Positions 24,846 to 33,923 of a stretch of DNA of 64,000 nt are shown here, in pieces. Every line of letters starts with the position of its first letter. Position 1 is the first letter of the stretch. A program made the position numbers and the translations under genes. Location of the stretch: assembly GCA_029984035.1 (NCBI GenBank), contig JASBYJ010000010.1, forward strand, positions 1 to 64,000, read 5' to 3'. This DNA is from Conchiformibius sp. (GTDB taxonomy: Bacteria > Pseudomonadota > Gammaproteobacteria > Burkholderiales > Neisseriaceae). The notes below the pieces were generated by a model. The model searched no databases. It was not told where the DNA came from and was given only the letters and a program-made list of their open reading frames with translations.

Positions 24846-26597
24846 TTATGGCAAAGTGCTGCCCAGCCAGTTGTTTAATGACTCGGTATCGCTGATGCGC
24901 AGCAGGGCGGTGTCGGCAGGTGCCGGCTGTACGGTAAGTTGTGTTTGTCGGAGCACGCCGTGGCGGAAGTAATGAACGGTGTGGGTGTCGTGTATTTGTG
25001 TGCAGGCTTGCCGGTTGAAATCGGTGCAGGCGTAACGGTTGACGGCGATGATTTTGTCGCCTGCCTGTAAGCCTGCGGCTTCGCTTGCGCCATGGCTGGA
25101 TACGTGGCTTAACACGGCGTATTCGTCTGTTTGTTTGAAGCGGCAGCCTAAGTCGGCGGCGGCTTGCGTTTCGGGAAATTCTTTTACTAATGCGCCGTTG
25201 TGGCTGCGCGGTTCTGAGGTAAAACGCAATTCCAAGCCGATGTGTTTCAGGCAGTTTTGCAGGGGAAGGTCTGCCGTGCTGTATAAGGCTGCCTGAAAAA
25301 AATCGTGCAGGTTGATGCCGCAGATTTCCCGTATCAGTTGCGGCCATTGCTGTTCGCCGATGCCTTGTTGCGTGCTTTGCCAGCGGCGGTAGAGTTCGCG
25401 CATCACGCTGTCGAGGCTGTGCTTGCCGTGCCGGCGGATTTCGATGTCGAGACAGAGTGCCGCCAGTGCGCCTTGCTGGTAGTAGCTGGTGATGGCGTTG
25501 GGACTGTTTTCGTCTTGTTTGTAGTATTTGTGCCAGGCGGCAAAGGATGATTCGGCAAGGGTTTGGTGCTTGCGTCCGCCGTTGCGCCATACGCGTGTGA
25601 TGTTTTGTGCCAGCAGGTTGAGATAGTTTTCCGTAGTGATAACGCCGCTGCGGACGAGTGCAAGGTCGTCATAGTAGGAGGTAATGCCTTCGAATGCCCA
25701 TAGCAGCTCGGTGTGGGTTTCCTTGTCCAAATCGTAGGGTATGAAGGCGGCTGGTTTGATGGATTTGACGTTCCATGCATGAAAGTATTCGTGGGAAATC
25801 AGGCCGAGCAGTTGGGTGTAGGCGGGATCGGCTTCTTTCAGGCAGCTTTGCGGCAGGCTGTGGCGGTCGGCGTGCAGCGCGGTGCTGTTGAGATGTTCGA
25901 GACCGCCGTAGAGTTTGTCGCCGAGATGGAGCAGAAACAGGTATTCTGTGAACGGGGCGGGGCGGCCGAACAGTCGGATGTGGTATTCGCATATGGCGCG
26001 GCAGTCGGCAATCAGGCGGTTGCGGTCGAAGTCGGGATAATGGCCGCTTAAGGCGATACGGTGTGGAATGCCGCAGGCTTCAAAGTGCTGGACTTCTATC
26101 GATTCGCCTAATTCTAACGGACAGTCGGTCAGTTCGCTGTAATCGGCTGCCTGAAAGGTATTCGGAGCGGAAGAGGGCAGGGTGGTAACAATCCGCCAGT
26201 TTTCAGGCAGCCCTCGGAAGGCGAGTGTGTGCGGTTTATGCGTGTATTCGGGTAGATACAGAAACAGGCATGAACCATCGATAAAGCCGCGTTCGTTATC
26301 CAGCAGGCTGGCGCGTACGGATAAATCGTTGGCGTATACCCAGTAGTCAATGCGGTATGTACCGCTTTGGGCGGGAGTCTGCCAAGTGTTTTTATTCTGT
26401 TGTGTTAAGGCAACGTCCCGTCCGTTGCATTGCGCCTGAATACGGATGATATGGCGGGAGAAGTCGCGTATGGTGTAGCTGCCGGGTACCCAGTTGGGTA
26501 ATTTTAAAATCTGCGGTATATCATTGGCTTGGGTGAATACGAGCGAAATATGCCACTGATGTTGGCGTGGAAGCGGGCGTATGGTGTAGTGCAACAC
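24846..26597 (-). CDS. M61 family metallopeptidase with PDZ domain
   Basis: A 583-residue zinc aminopeptidase of the glycyl-aminopeptidase family. The zinc site HEYFH is at residues 269-273 (GLISHEYFHAWN), with the third ligand Glu in LLWAFEGITSYYDD near 305. The N-terminal beta domain holds NWVPGSYTIRDFSRHI, a hallmark of M61. A PDZ domain at about 480-550 contains AGLQAGDKIIAVNRYACTDF. There is no signal peptide, so it is probably cytoplasmic. The start is the ATG at 26597, 43 bases from the FNR box of the divergent cco promoter. Confidence 0.93.
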   Translation of the reverse strand: MLHYTIRPLPRQHQWHISLVFTQANDIPQILKLPNWVPGSYTIRDFSRHIIRIQAQCNGRDVALTQQNKNTWQTPAQSGTYRIDYWVYANDLSVRASLLDNERGFIDGSCLFLYLPEYTHKPHTLAFRGLPENWRIVTTLPSSAPNTFQAADYSELTDCPLELGESIEVQHFEACGIPHRIALSGHYPDFDRNRLIADCRAICEYHIRLFGRPAPFTEYLFLLHLGDKLYGGLEHLNSTALHADRHSLPQSCLKEADPAYTQLLGLISHEYFHAWNVKSIKPAAFIPYDLDKETHTELLWAFEGITSYYDDLALVRSGVITTENYLNLLAQNITRVWRNGGRKHQTLAESSFAAWHKYYKQDENSPNAITSYYQQGALAALCLDIEIRRHGKHSLDSVMRELYRRWQSTQQGIGEQQWPQLIREICGINLHDFFQAALYSTADLPLQNCLKHIGLELRFTSEPRSHNGALVKEFPETQAAADLGCRFKQTDEYAVLSHVSSHGASEAAGLQAGDKIIAVNRYACTDFNRQACTQIHDTHTVHYFRHGVLRQTQLTVQPAPADTALLRISDTESLNNWLGSTLP

Positions 26598-26639
26598 GGG
26601 ATTACCTTGGTCTTGTTAAGATTTGTTTGTGATTGTTGT

Positions 26640-26653
26640 TTGATTTTTGTCAA
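26640..26653 (+). promoter_or_regulatory. FNR-type box of the ccoNOQP promoter
   Basis: TTGATTTTTGTCAA matches the FNR consensus TTGAT-N4-ATCAA at all but one position. A -10-like GATAAT lies at 26674-26679, so the expected start point near 26687 puts the box about 41 bases upstream, the class II activating position. This fits oxygen-limitation control of a high-affinity oxidase. Confidence 0.7.
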
Positions 26654-26673
26654 ACGGCGTAATGGCAATTTTG

Positions 26674-26679
26674 GATAAT
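26674..26679 (+). promoter_or_regulatory. probable -10 box of ccoNOQP
   Basis: GATAAT, 20 bases after the FNR-type box, leaving a leader of about 220 bases before ccoN. No good -35 is seen, as expected at an activator-dependent promoter. Confidence 0.5.
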
Positions 26680-26908
26680 CTTACGCAAATCCCGTACTTT
26701 TATGCAACAGGATTGCTGTCCGGCAGCGGTTTTGCCATCATTTTTCTTGGTGTGCGGGGCTGCTTTGCTTTAAAATGCTAAACAGCCGTCTCTGCATTAC
26801 GCAAAAACGTGTGCATTGACGTAAAGTTAAGAAAACGGCGGTGTTTTCCGGTAATCCGGACAGCCTAAACCGTTCATTTCATCCTTGCCATGTTATATGG
26901 AGACTTTC

Positions 26909-28345
26909 ATGGAAACGCAAACTTATAACTACAAAGTGGTGCGCCAGTTCGCCATCATGACAGTAGTTTGGGGTATTGTGGGTATGCTGGTCGGCGTGTT
27001 AATCGCCGCACAGCTGCGCTGGCCCGATCTGAATCTGTCGTTTGTCGGTGAGTGGTTTCACTTCGGCCGTCTGCGCCCCCTGCATACCAATGCGATTATT
27101 TTCGCATTCGGCGGCAGTGCGCTGTTTGCCACTTCTTACTACATCGTTCAGCGTACTTGTAATGTACGCCTGTTCGGCGGCAATATTCTGCCCGCTATCA
27201 CCTTCTGGGGATGGCAGCTGATTATTGTGCTGGCTGCGGTTACTTTGCCTTTGGGTTTCACTACCGGTAAAGAATACGCCGAATTGGAATGGCCGATTGA
27301 CTTGTTGATTACTGCCGTTTGGGTGGTGTACGCCATCGTATTCTTCGGTACGATTGCTACCCGTAAAATCAAACACATTTATGTAGCCAACTGGTTCTAC
27401 GGCGCTTTCATTTTGGCAGTTGCCCTGTTGCACATCGTAAACAGCATCGAAATTCCTGCCGGCCCGTTGAAATCTTATTCGGTTTATTCCGGTGCGATTG
27501 ATGCCATGGTTCAATGGTGGTATGGCCACAACGCCGTAGGTTTCTTCCTGACTGCCGCCTTCTTGGGTATGATGTACTACTTTATTCCCAAGCAATCAGG
27601 CCGTCCTATTTATTCTTACCGTTTGTCCGTCGTGCACTTCTGGGCTTTGATTTTCACTTATATGTGGGCGGGTCCTCACCATTTGCACTACACTGCGCTG
27701 CCTGATTGGACTCAATCTTTGGGTATGCTGTTGTCATTGATTCTGCTTGCACCTTCTTGGGGCGGTATGATTAACGGTATCATGACTTTGTCCGGCGCAT
27801 GGCACAAACTGCGTACCGACCCAATTTTGAAATTCATGGTGGTTTCCCTGTCTTTCTACGGTATGTCTACCTTTGAAGGCCCGATGATGTCTATCAAATC
27901 GGTGAATGCATTGAGCCACTACACCGACTGGACCGTAGGTCACGTACACTCAGGTGCTTTGGGCTGGGTAGGTTTCATTACCATCGGTTCTATGTACTAT
28001 CTGATTCCCCGTCTGTTCGGACGTAAAGAGATGTACAGCACCAAGCTGATTGACCTTCACTTCTGGATTGCAACCATCGGTATCGTACTGTATATCGCTT
28101 CAATGTGGATTGCCGGTGTGATGCAGGGTTTGATGTGGGCGCAATTGAATGCTGACGGTACTTTAACCCATCCGTTTATCGCTTCAATCAGCCGTACTAT
28201 GCCTTACTACCTTATCCGTTTGGTTGGCGGTCTTCTGTACCTTGGCGGTATGCTGATTATGGCGTACAACGTATTCCGTACGATTTCTGCAGGTAAAGCA
28301 GTCAATGCAGAGATTCCCGCCCTGCCGCAAACACGAAACCACTAA
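26909..28345 (+). CDS. ccoN: cytochrome cbb3 oxidase subunit I
   Basis: Catalytic haem b/b3-CuB subunit of the high-affinity terminal oxidase; reduces O2 and pumps protons. 478 residues with about 12 membrane helices. Haem and copper ligands are in family contexts: RPLHTNAII (low-spin haem His), VQWWYGHNAVGFFLTA (CuB His and cross-linked Tyr region), WAGPHHLHYTALPDW (CuB His pair) and HYTDWTVGHVHSGALGW (haem His). ATG at 26909 (METQTYNYKVVRQF) is the family start; the frame is open 24 bases further. First gene of ccoNOQP. Confidence 0.97.
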   Translation: METQTYNYKVVRQFAIMTVVWGIVGMLVGVLIAAQLRWPDLNLSFVGEWFHFGRLRPLHTNAIIFAFGGSALFATSYYIVQRTCNVRLFGGNILPAITFWGWQLIIVLAAVTLPLGFTTGKEYAELEWPIDLLITAVWVVYAIVFFGTIATRKIKHIYVANWFYGAFILAVALLHIVNSIEIPAGPLKSYSVYSGAIDAMVQWWYGHNAVGFFLTAAFLGMMYYFIPKQSGRPIYSYRLSVVHFWALIFTYMWAGPHHLHYTALPDWTQSLGMLLSLILLAPSWGGMINGIMTLSGAWHKLRTDPILKFMVVSLSFYGMSTFEGPMMSIKSVNALSHYTDWTVGHVHSGALGWVGFITIGSMYYLIPRLFGRKEMYSTKLIDLHFWIATIGIVLYIASMWIAGVMQGLMWAQLNADGTLTHPFIASISRTMPYYLIRLVGGLLYLGGMLIMAYNVFRTISAGKAVNAEIPALPQTRNH

Positions 28346-28364
28346 GTAAAGGTAGGCTAGCAAA

Positions 28365-28976
28365 ATGAAATTACAACAGTTAGTTGAAGAAAAAGTCGGT
28401 TTTCTGATTGTGTTTACCGTGATACTTATCAGCTTTGGTTTGCTGGTGCAAATCGTTCCGCTGTTCTTCACGAAAGAAGTTATCACACCGACTGAGGGTG
28501 TTAAACCCTATACCGCATTGCAAGTGGCAGGTCGCGATATTTATATCCGCGAAGGTTGCTACAACTGCCACTCGCAAATGATTCGTCCGTTCCGTGCGGA
28601 AACCGAGCGTTATGGTCACTACTCCGTAGCAGGAGAATCCGTATTTGACCATCCCTTCCAATGGGGTTCTAAACGTACCGGTCCTGATTTGGCCCGCGTT
28701 GGCGGCCGCTATTCTGACGAATGGCATCGCATCCACCTGATCAATCCGCGCGAAGTCGTACCCGAGTCCAATATGCCCGCATTCCCTTGGTTGGCACGTA
28801 AAGTGGTTAATCCTGATGTTGTGGTGCGTAATATGAAGGCCTTGAAAACTGTGGGTGTTCCTTATTCCGATGAAGATTTTGCCAAAGCTCCCGCCGAGTT
28901 GGAAAACAAAACTGAACTGGATGCGGTTATCGCCTATCTGCAAGGTTTGGGTCTGGCATTGAAAAACACAAGGTAA
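28365..28976 (+). CDS. ccoO: cytochrome cbb3 oxidase subunit II
   Basis: Membrane-anchored monohaem cytochrome c that passes electrons to CcoN. 203 residues. N-terminal anchor VGFLIVFTVILISFGLLVQIVPLFF (11-35), haem-binding site CYNCH in YIREGCYNCHSQMIRPF, and distal methionine in ESNMPAFPWL. Nineteen bases separate it from ccoN. Confidence 0.97.
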   Translation: MKLQQLVEEKVGFLIVFTVILISFGLLVQIVPLFFTKEVITPTEGVKPYTALQVAGRDIYIREGCYNCHSQMIRPFRAETERYGHYSVAGESVFDHPFQWGSKRTGPDLARVGGRYSDEWHRIHLINPREVVPESNMPAFPWLARKVVNPDVVVRNMKALKTVGVPYSDEDFAKAPAELENKTELDAVIAYLQGLGLALKNTR

Positions 28977-28982
28977 GAAATC

Positions 28983-29168
28983 ATGGATTTGACTTGGGCA
29001 CGCAGCTTGTTCACCGTATGCGTATTTATCAGCTTTGTACTTGTTTTGGTTATTGTATTTAGCCGTAAAAACAGCGACAACTACCAAGATGCCGCAAAAA
29101 GCATTATGGAAGACGAAGATGTTCCGGCAGGCGGTGCCCAATCAAACCATGAGAACGGAGTTCAATAA
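28983..29168 (+). CDS. ccoQ: cytochrome cbb3 oxidase small subunit
   Basis: A 61-residue single-helix subunit thought to stabilise the oxidase. Membrane helix at residues 7-28 (LFTVCVFISFVLVLVIVFS) and a polar tail with KSIMEDEDVPAGG. Six bases after ccoO; its TAA overlaps the ccoP ATG by one base (TAATG). Confidence 0.93.
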   Translation: MDLTWARSLFTVCVFISFVLVLVIVFSRKNSDNYQDAAKSIMEDEDVPAGGAQSNHENGVQ

Positions 29169-30067
29169 TGGAATCACAATTCACCTCTCCTTTTTGGAGT
29201 TACTACATCATTGCCATCGTCGTATTCTGTTTTGTATTTGTTTTGTATTTGCTGATTTCGCAAAACAAAATGAAAACTTCCAAAGACGAGACCATGGGCC
29301 ACTCCTGGGACGGCATTGAGGAATATAACAATCCGCTGCCAAAATGGTGGTTTTGGATGTTTATGGCTACTGTTCTGTTCAGTATCGGTTACTTGGTGGC
29401 TTATCCCGGTTTGGGCGACTACAAAGGCGCGTTAAACTGGACTCAAGAGAGCCAATACCAAGCCGAAGTGGCTAAAGCAGAAGCAGGTTACAAACAGCTA
29501 TATGCCAAATTTACCGGCCAAAGTATTGAGGCGACAGCCAAAGACCCTGAAGCTATGGTTATCGGTCAAAACCTGTTCAATACCTACTGTATCCAATGCC
29601 ACGGTTCTGACGCTCAAGGTGCGCGCGGTTTTCCCGATTTGACCGACAACGATTGGTTGCACGGCGGCACACCTGATAAAATCCGCGAATCCATTGCTAA
29701 AGGCCGTTTCGGTATTATGGCGGCTTGGGGTCCGATTTTGGGCGAAGAAGGTGTGAAAGACGCGGCACATTATGTGATGTCTTTGTCCGGTATGGAGCAT
29801 AATACTGACAGAGCGGTTCGCGGCCGCGATATCTTCGCTGCAAACTGCGTATCCTGCCACGGCGCTGATGCCAAAGGTATTACCGGTATGGCACCCAACC
29901 TGACAGATGACGTTTGGTTGTGGGGCGGCAGAGAAAAAGACATCATCGAAACCATTACATTGGGTCGCAATAACCAAATGCCGGCTTGGGAAGGTTTCTT
30001 GAATGATGACAAGCTGCATATGCTGACTGCCTACGTTTGGGGTAAATCTCACGGCAATAAGCAGTAA
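29168..30067 (+). CDS. ccoP: cytochrome cbb3 oxidase dihaem subunit III
   Basis: Dihaem cytochrome c that delivers electrons from the bc1 complex. 299 residues: two N-terminal hydrophobic segments (8-35 and 57-78), then two c-type domains with CIQCH (LFNTYCIQCHGSDAQGARG) and CVSCH (IFAANCVSCHGADAKGITG), each followed by its distal Met region. Only two haem motifs are present, unlike the three-haem CcoP described for some Neisseria. A terminator follows 30 bases after the stop, so no third domain has been split off here. Confidence 0.96.
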   Translation: MESQFTSPFWSYYIIAIVVFCFVFVLYLLISQNKMKTSKDETMGHSWDGIEEYNNPLPKWWFWMFMATVLFSIGYLVAYPGLGDYKGALNWTQESQYQAEVAKAEAGYKQLYAKFTGQSIEATAKDPEAMVIGQNLFNTYCIQCHGSDAQGARGFPDLTDNDWLHGGTPDKIRESIAKGRFGIMAAWGPILGEEGVKDAAHYVMSLSGMEHNTDRAVRGRDIFAANCVSCHGADAKGITGMAPNLTDDVWLWGGREKDIIETITLGRNNQMPAWEGFLNDDKLHMLTAYVWGKSHGNKQ

Positions 30068-30096
30068 GATACTTCTTCTGACTAGTCAGGCTTTGG

Positions 30097-30128
30097 AAAC
30101 GGGTTTTCTACGCAGGAAACCCGTTTTT
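30097..30128 (+). terminator. terminator of ccoNOQP
   Basis: AAACGGGTTT and AAACCCGTTT form a perfect 10-base stem ahead of a T run: a standard factor-independent terminator not built from uptake sequences. Confidence 0.8.
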
Positions 30129-30150
30129 TATCATATTTAATGTTGTTAGA

Positions 30151-30181
30151 AAGCTGCCTGAAAGGTTTTCAGGCAGCCTTT
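30151..30181. terminator. uptake-sequence hairpin upstream of leuS
   Basis: AAGCTGCCTGAAA and TTTCAGGCAGCCTT pair around a short loop between the ccoP terminator and leuS; may act as a second terminator. Confidence 0.5.
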
Positions 30182-30192
30182 ATTCAAACTGT

Positions 30193-30198
30193 TATAAT
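30193..30198 (+). promoter_or_regulatory. probable -10 box of leuS
   Basis: A perfect TATAAT, 30 bases ahead of the leuS start; the -35 would fall in the uptake-sequence hairpin and is not obvious. Confidence 0.4.
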
Positions 30199-30227
30199 TG
30201 TGCGTTACTTTTTCTTCAATAGATTGA

Positions 30228-32882
30228 ATGATGATGCAAGAACACTACCAACCTTCCCAAATCGAACCGGAAGCCCAGAAAAAATGGGCGGAACAACAAG
30301 CATTCAATGTAGGCGAAAATACTGACAAACCGAAATTTTATTGTTTGTCCATGTTCCCCTATCCGAGCGGTAAACTGCATATGGGGCATGTCCGCAATTA
30401 CACCATCGGTGATGTGCGCAGCCGTTTCAAGCAATTGCAGGGCTATAACGTGTTGCAGCCGATGGGTTGGGATGCGTTTGGTATGCCTGCCGAAAATGCT
30501 GCGATGAATCACAATGTCGCACCTGCCAAGTGGACTTACCAAAATATCGATTACATGAAAAACCAGTTGAAAAGGCTGGGTTTTGCATTGGATTGGTCGC
30601 GCGAACTGGCAACCTGTCGTCCCGAGTATTACCGCTGGGAACAGTTGTTGTTTACCAAGCTGTTTAAAAAAGGTGTGATTTACCGCAAATTGGGTACGGT
30701 AAACTGGGATCCTGTCGATCAGACGGTATTGGCTAACGAGCAGGTGATAGACGGGCGCGGTTGGCGCAGCGGTGCGTTGATAGAAAAACGCGAAATTCCG
30801 ATGTATTACTTCCGCATCACCGATTACGCCGAGCAACTGTTGGCGGATTTGGAGGATTTGGATTGGCCCGAACAAGTCAAAACCATGCAGCGCAACTGGA
30901 TAGGCAAATCGCGCGGCATGACCGTACGTTTTGCTGTGGCCGACGGCAGCAAGGGCGGTTTGACCGGCAAAGATGCCGAATATCTGCAAGTCTATACCAC
31001 GCGCCCTGACACGCTTTGGGGTGCCAGTTATGTTGCCGTGGCGGCAGAACATCCGCTGGCAACGGCAGCGGCGGCCAATTCTCCCGAATTGCAGGCGTTT
31101 ATCGCCGAATGCAAATCGGGTTCTGTTGCCGAAGCCGATATGGCTACTATGGAGAAAAAAGGTTTGCCGACAGGCCGTTATGTGATTAATCCTTTAAACG
31201 GCGATAAATTGGAAGTCTGGATTGCCAATTATGTGTTGTGGGGCTATGGCGATGGTGCGGTCATGGCAGTGCCCGCGCATGACGAGCGTGATTTTGAGTT
31301 TGCTGCAAAATACCGCCTGCCGGTTAGACAGGTTATCCAAACCGGCCGCAGCGGAGAGCCTGAGTTTGATGCCGCCGTTTGGCATGCTTGGTATGCCGAT
31401 AAGGACGAAACCGTTTTAATCAACAGCGGTGAATTTGACGGCTTGGATTTTCAGGCAGCCTTTGATGCGGTTGCCGCCAAACTGCAAAGTCTCGGTATGG
31501 GCGAACCGAAAGTGCAATACCGTTTGCGCGATTGGGGAATTTCCCGCCAGCGTTACTGGGGCTGCCCGATTCCGATTATCCACTGCGAAACCTGCGGCGA
31601 TGTGCCCGTGCCGGAAAAAGATTTGCCCGTTGTGCTGCCTGAAAACGTTGTGCCCGACGGTACGGGTTCCCCGTTGGCGAAAATGCCGGAATTTTATGAA
31701 ACCGTTTGTCCTTGTTGCAGCCGGCCCGCTCGCCGCGAAACCGATACCATGGATACCTTTATGGAATCGAGCTGGTATCAGTTCCGTTATATGTCGCCGC
31801 ACGAGCAAAACGGCATGGTCGATAGACAGGCAGCCGAATATTGGCAGCAAATCGACCAATACATCGGCGGTATCGAACACGCGATATTGCACCTGCTTTA
31901 TGCCCGCTATTTCACCAAACTGATGAATGATGAAGGCATTGTGCCCGTTCGCGAACCTTTCAGGCAGCTGCTCACGCAAGGCATGGTGTTGCAGGCAACG
32001 TATTACCGCGAACGTGAAGATGATAAAGATAAAAAAGACTGGTTCAACCCTGCCGATGTAACAGTGCAAACCGATGACAAAGGCCGTCCTGTTGCCGCCG
32101 TTTTGAATGCCGATGGCCGGCCTGTTGTTATCGGCGGTGTCGAAAAAATGTCCAAATCCAAAAACAACGGCGTGGATCCGCAGCAAATCATTGATGCCTA
32201 CGGTGCCGATACCGCCCGTTTGTTCATGATGTTCGCCTCGCCGCCCGAGCAGACTTTGGAATGGTCGGATGCCGGTATAGAAGGCGCCCACCGTTTTCTG
32301 CGCCGTTTGTGGCGCACCGTGTACGAATTCGTACAAAAAGGCGGAGCCGACTGTGCGGCGTTTGAAGGGAACCATAACAGCCTTTCAGGCAGCCTGAAAG
32401 ATTTGCGTTTCAAACTGCACGGCACGATTAATAAAGTAACCGATGATTACGACCGCCGCCAGCAGTTCAATACCGTAGTTGCCGCCGTGATGGAGCTGTT
32501 GAATCTGTACGACAAAACCGATACGGAGCAAGAACACGGACAAGCTGTGGCTCGGGAAGTGTTGGAAGCCGTATTGATGATGCTTTCGCCGATTGTGCCG
32601 CACATTTGCGAAACTCTTTGGGGGGAATTGCACGCCGGGCGTCCGTTGTGGCAAGAAAGTTGGCTGAAAGCCGATGCAGCTGCATTGGTGCAAACCGAAA
32701 TCGAAATGATGGTGCAGGTGAACGGCAAATTGCGCGACAAAATCACCGTTGCCGTTGACGCCGACAACGCCGCTTGCGAAGCCGCCGCTCTGGCAACCGC
32801 AGGTGCGGTCAAATTCATGGAAGGCAAAACGCCGAAGAAAGTGATTGTCGTACCCAAGCGGCTGGTGAATATTGTGGTGTGA
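30228..32882 (+). CDS. leuS: leucine--tRNA ligase
   Basis: Charges tRNA-Leu; class I synthetase, cytoplasmic. 884 residues. HIGH signature HMGH in SGKLHMGHVRNYTIGD near residue 50, the CP1 editing domain at about 225-420 with the T-rich VYTTRPDTLWGASY, and KMSKS in GGVEKMSKSKNNGVDP near residue 640. The zinc-type CETCGDVPVPEKDLPV and CPCC segments lie near 465 and 500. Three ATGs are adjacent (30228, 30231, 30234); MQEHYQP at 30234 is the form I recall in relatives. In-frame uptake sequences encode VLPENVV and LSGSLKDL. Confidence 0.97.
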   Translation: MMMQEHYQPSQIEPEAQKKWAEQQAFNVGENTDKPKFYCLSMFPYPSGKLHMGHVRNYTIGDVRSRFKQLQGYNVLQPMGWDAFGMPAENAAMNHNVAPAKWTYQNIDYMKNQLKRLGFALDWSRELATCRPEYYRWEQLLFTKLFKKGVIYRKLGTVNWDPVDQTVLANEQVIDGRGWRSGALIEKREIPMYYFRITDYAEQLLADLEDLDWPEQVKTMQRNWIGKSRGMTVRFAVADGSKGGLTGKDAEYLQVYTTRPDTLWGASYVAVAAEHPLATAAAANSPELQAFIAECKSGSVAEADMATMEKKGLPTGRYVINPLNGDKLEVWIANYVLWGYGDGAVMAVPAHDERDFEFAAKYRLPVRQVIQTGRSGEPEFDAAVWHAWYADKDETVLINSGEFDGLDFQAAFDAVAAKLQSLGMGEPKVQYRLRDWGISRQRYWGCPIPIIHCETCGDVPVPEKDLPVVLPENVVPDGTGSPLAKMPEFYETVCPCCSRPARRETDTMDTFMESSWYQFRYMSPHEQNGMVDRQAAEYWQQIDQYIGGIEHAILHLLYARYFTKLMNDEGIVPVREPFRQLLTQGMVLQATYYREREDDKDKKDWFNPADVTVQTDDKGRPVAAVLNADGRPVVIGGVEKMSKSKNNGVDPQQIIDAYGADTARLFMMFASPPEQTLEWSDAGIEGAHRFLRRLWRTVYEFVQKGGADCAAFEGNHNSLSGSLKDLRFKLHGTINKVTDDYDRRQQFNTVVAAVMELLNLYDKTDTEQEHGQAVAREVLEAVLMMLSPIVPHICETLWGELHAGRPLWQESWLKADAAALVQTEIEMMVQVNGKLRDKITVAVDADNAACEAAALATAGAVKFMEGKTPKKVIVVPKRLVNIVV

Positions 32883-32896
32883 TATTTGGGTAAATC

Positions 32897-32939
32897 AAAG
32901 GCTGCCTGAAAGGTTTGGAATACTTTCAGGCAGCCTTTG
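32897..32939 (+). terminator. uptake-sequence hairpin terminator of leuS
   Basis: CAAAGGCTGCCTGAAAG and CTTTCAGGCAGCCTTTG pair perfectly over 17 bases around a 9-base loop, 15 bases past the leuS stop. Confidence 0.75.
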
Positions 32940-33070
32940 AATTGATGTTGTGCTAATGGGATAGCGGTAAAAATACCAAGAAATCATTCCCATTTTGACT
33001 CAATTTCATCCCAAATAATTGAGGCAGCCTAAGTCAGATATCTAATCGAAAGAGCAATGATTGGCTCCTA

Positions 33071-33721
33071 TTAAAAATTATGCTTTGGATATAGCAGACT
33101 ATTCATGAAGTTAAATCCATACGGCCCTTTGGAGGTCGCATTATTGCTTTCTAAATAAATAGTTGCGTATCTACCATGCCAAGCATAAACATGGTATGCC
33201 TTATAATCACCGTAATCTTTATCCTTTATCCATGCAGCGCCTATCGCTGTCCAAGGGCTGTAAAAACTTTCCGGTTCGGGTAAACTCTGAGGAAATGATG
33301 AAGCAGGTACAAACAACGGACGAGTTACCATATCTTTATGAATAATATGAAAATTTTGTCCGCCATATTTTTCTGATATTACGATTTTTATTTGTTGTCC
33401 AAGATTAGAATAAGCTTCTAGATAATTTGATTGATTTTCTTCCCTTTCCCATATTTTTTTAGATGATTGGCGAAAATCTAGTACAGGTATCTTCCAAATA
33501 CGCTGCAATGCATCTGTGCTAATTTTAAAAAGGCAATCGGTATCTTTGTTTTGATAGAATTGATATAAAAGATCCTCTGTCCGCTTAGGTTCTTTGAGTT
33601 GCAGGCAGTTTTCGGGAATTAATAAAGATGAATCTGCTTTTAATAATGAAGGAAACAGACATAGAGCTATAAAAATCAATTTAGATAATTTGGGGCGATA
33701 TGAATTTTCGCAATAGGACAT
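33071..33721 (-). CDS. hypothetical exported protein
   Basis: A 216-residue protein I do not recognise. A signal-type helix LSKLIFIALCLFPSLLKA lies at residues 12-29, followed by a mature domain with DSSLLIPENCLQLKEPK, a central charged part and a Tyr/Trp-rich end (YSPWTAIGAAWIKDKDYGDY, HVYAWHGRYATIYLE). Codon use is AT-rich and unlike the flanking leuS. ATG at 33721 is preferred because GAGG lies nearby; the frame extends 17 codons upstream. Last of three co-oriented minus-strand genes that may form one accessory cluster. Confidence 0.7.
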   Translation of the reverse strand: MSYCENSYRPKLSKLIFIALCLFPSLLKADSSLLIPENCLQLKEPKRTEDLLYQFYQNKDTDCLFKISTDALQRIWKIPVLDFRQSSKKIWEREENQSNYLEAYSNLGQQIKIVISEKYGGQNFHIIHKDMVTRPLFVPASSFPQSLPEPESFYSPWTAIGAAWIKDKDYGDYKAYHVYAWHGRYATIYLESNNATSKGPYGFNFMNSLLYPKHNF

Positions 33722-33923
33722 GATATTTATCCTCGTAAGATTTTCAACATAAATAATGAAATATTTATGCATCCAATACCAAGTATATTAAATAACAAAG
33801 AGAAGAAAAAAATTACTTTTTGATATGCCTAAAACCATATTTATTAACATTAAAGACAAATTCTTTATCTGACTTTGACAATTTGTAAGACATCATGATC
33901 ATCGCCTTTAAAATCTAAAAAAA

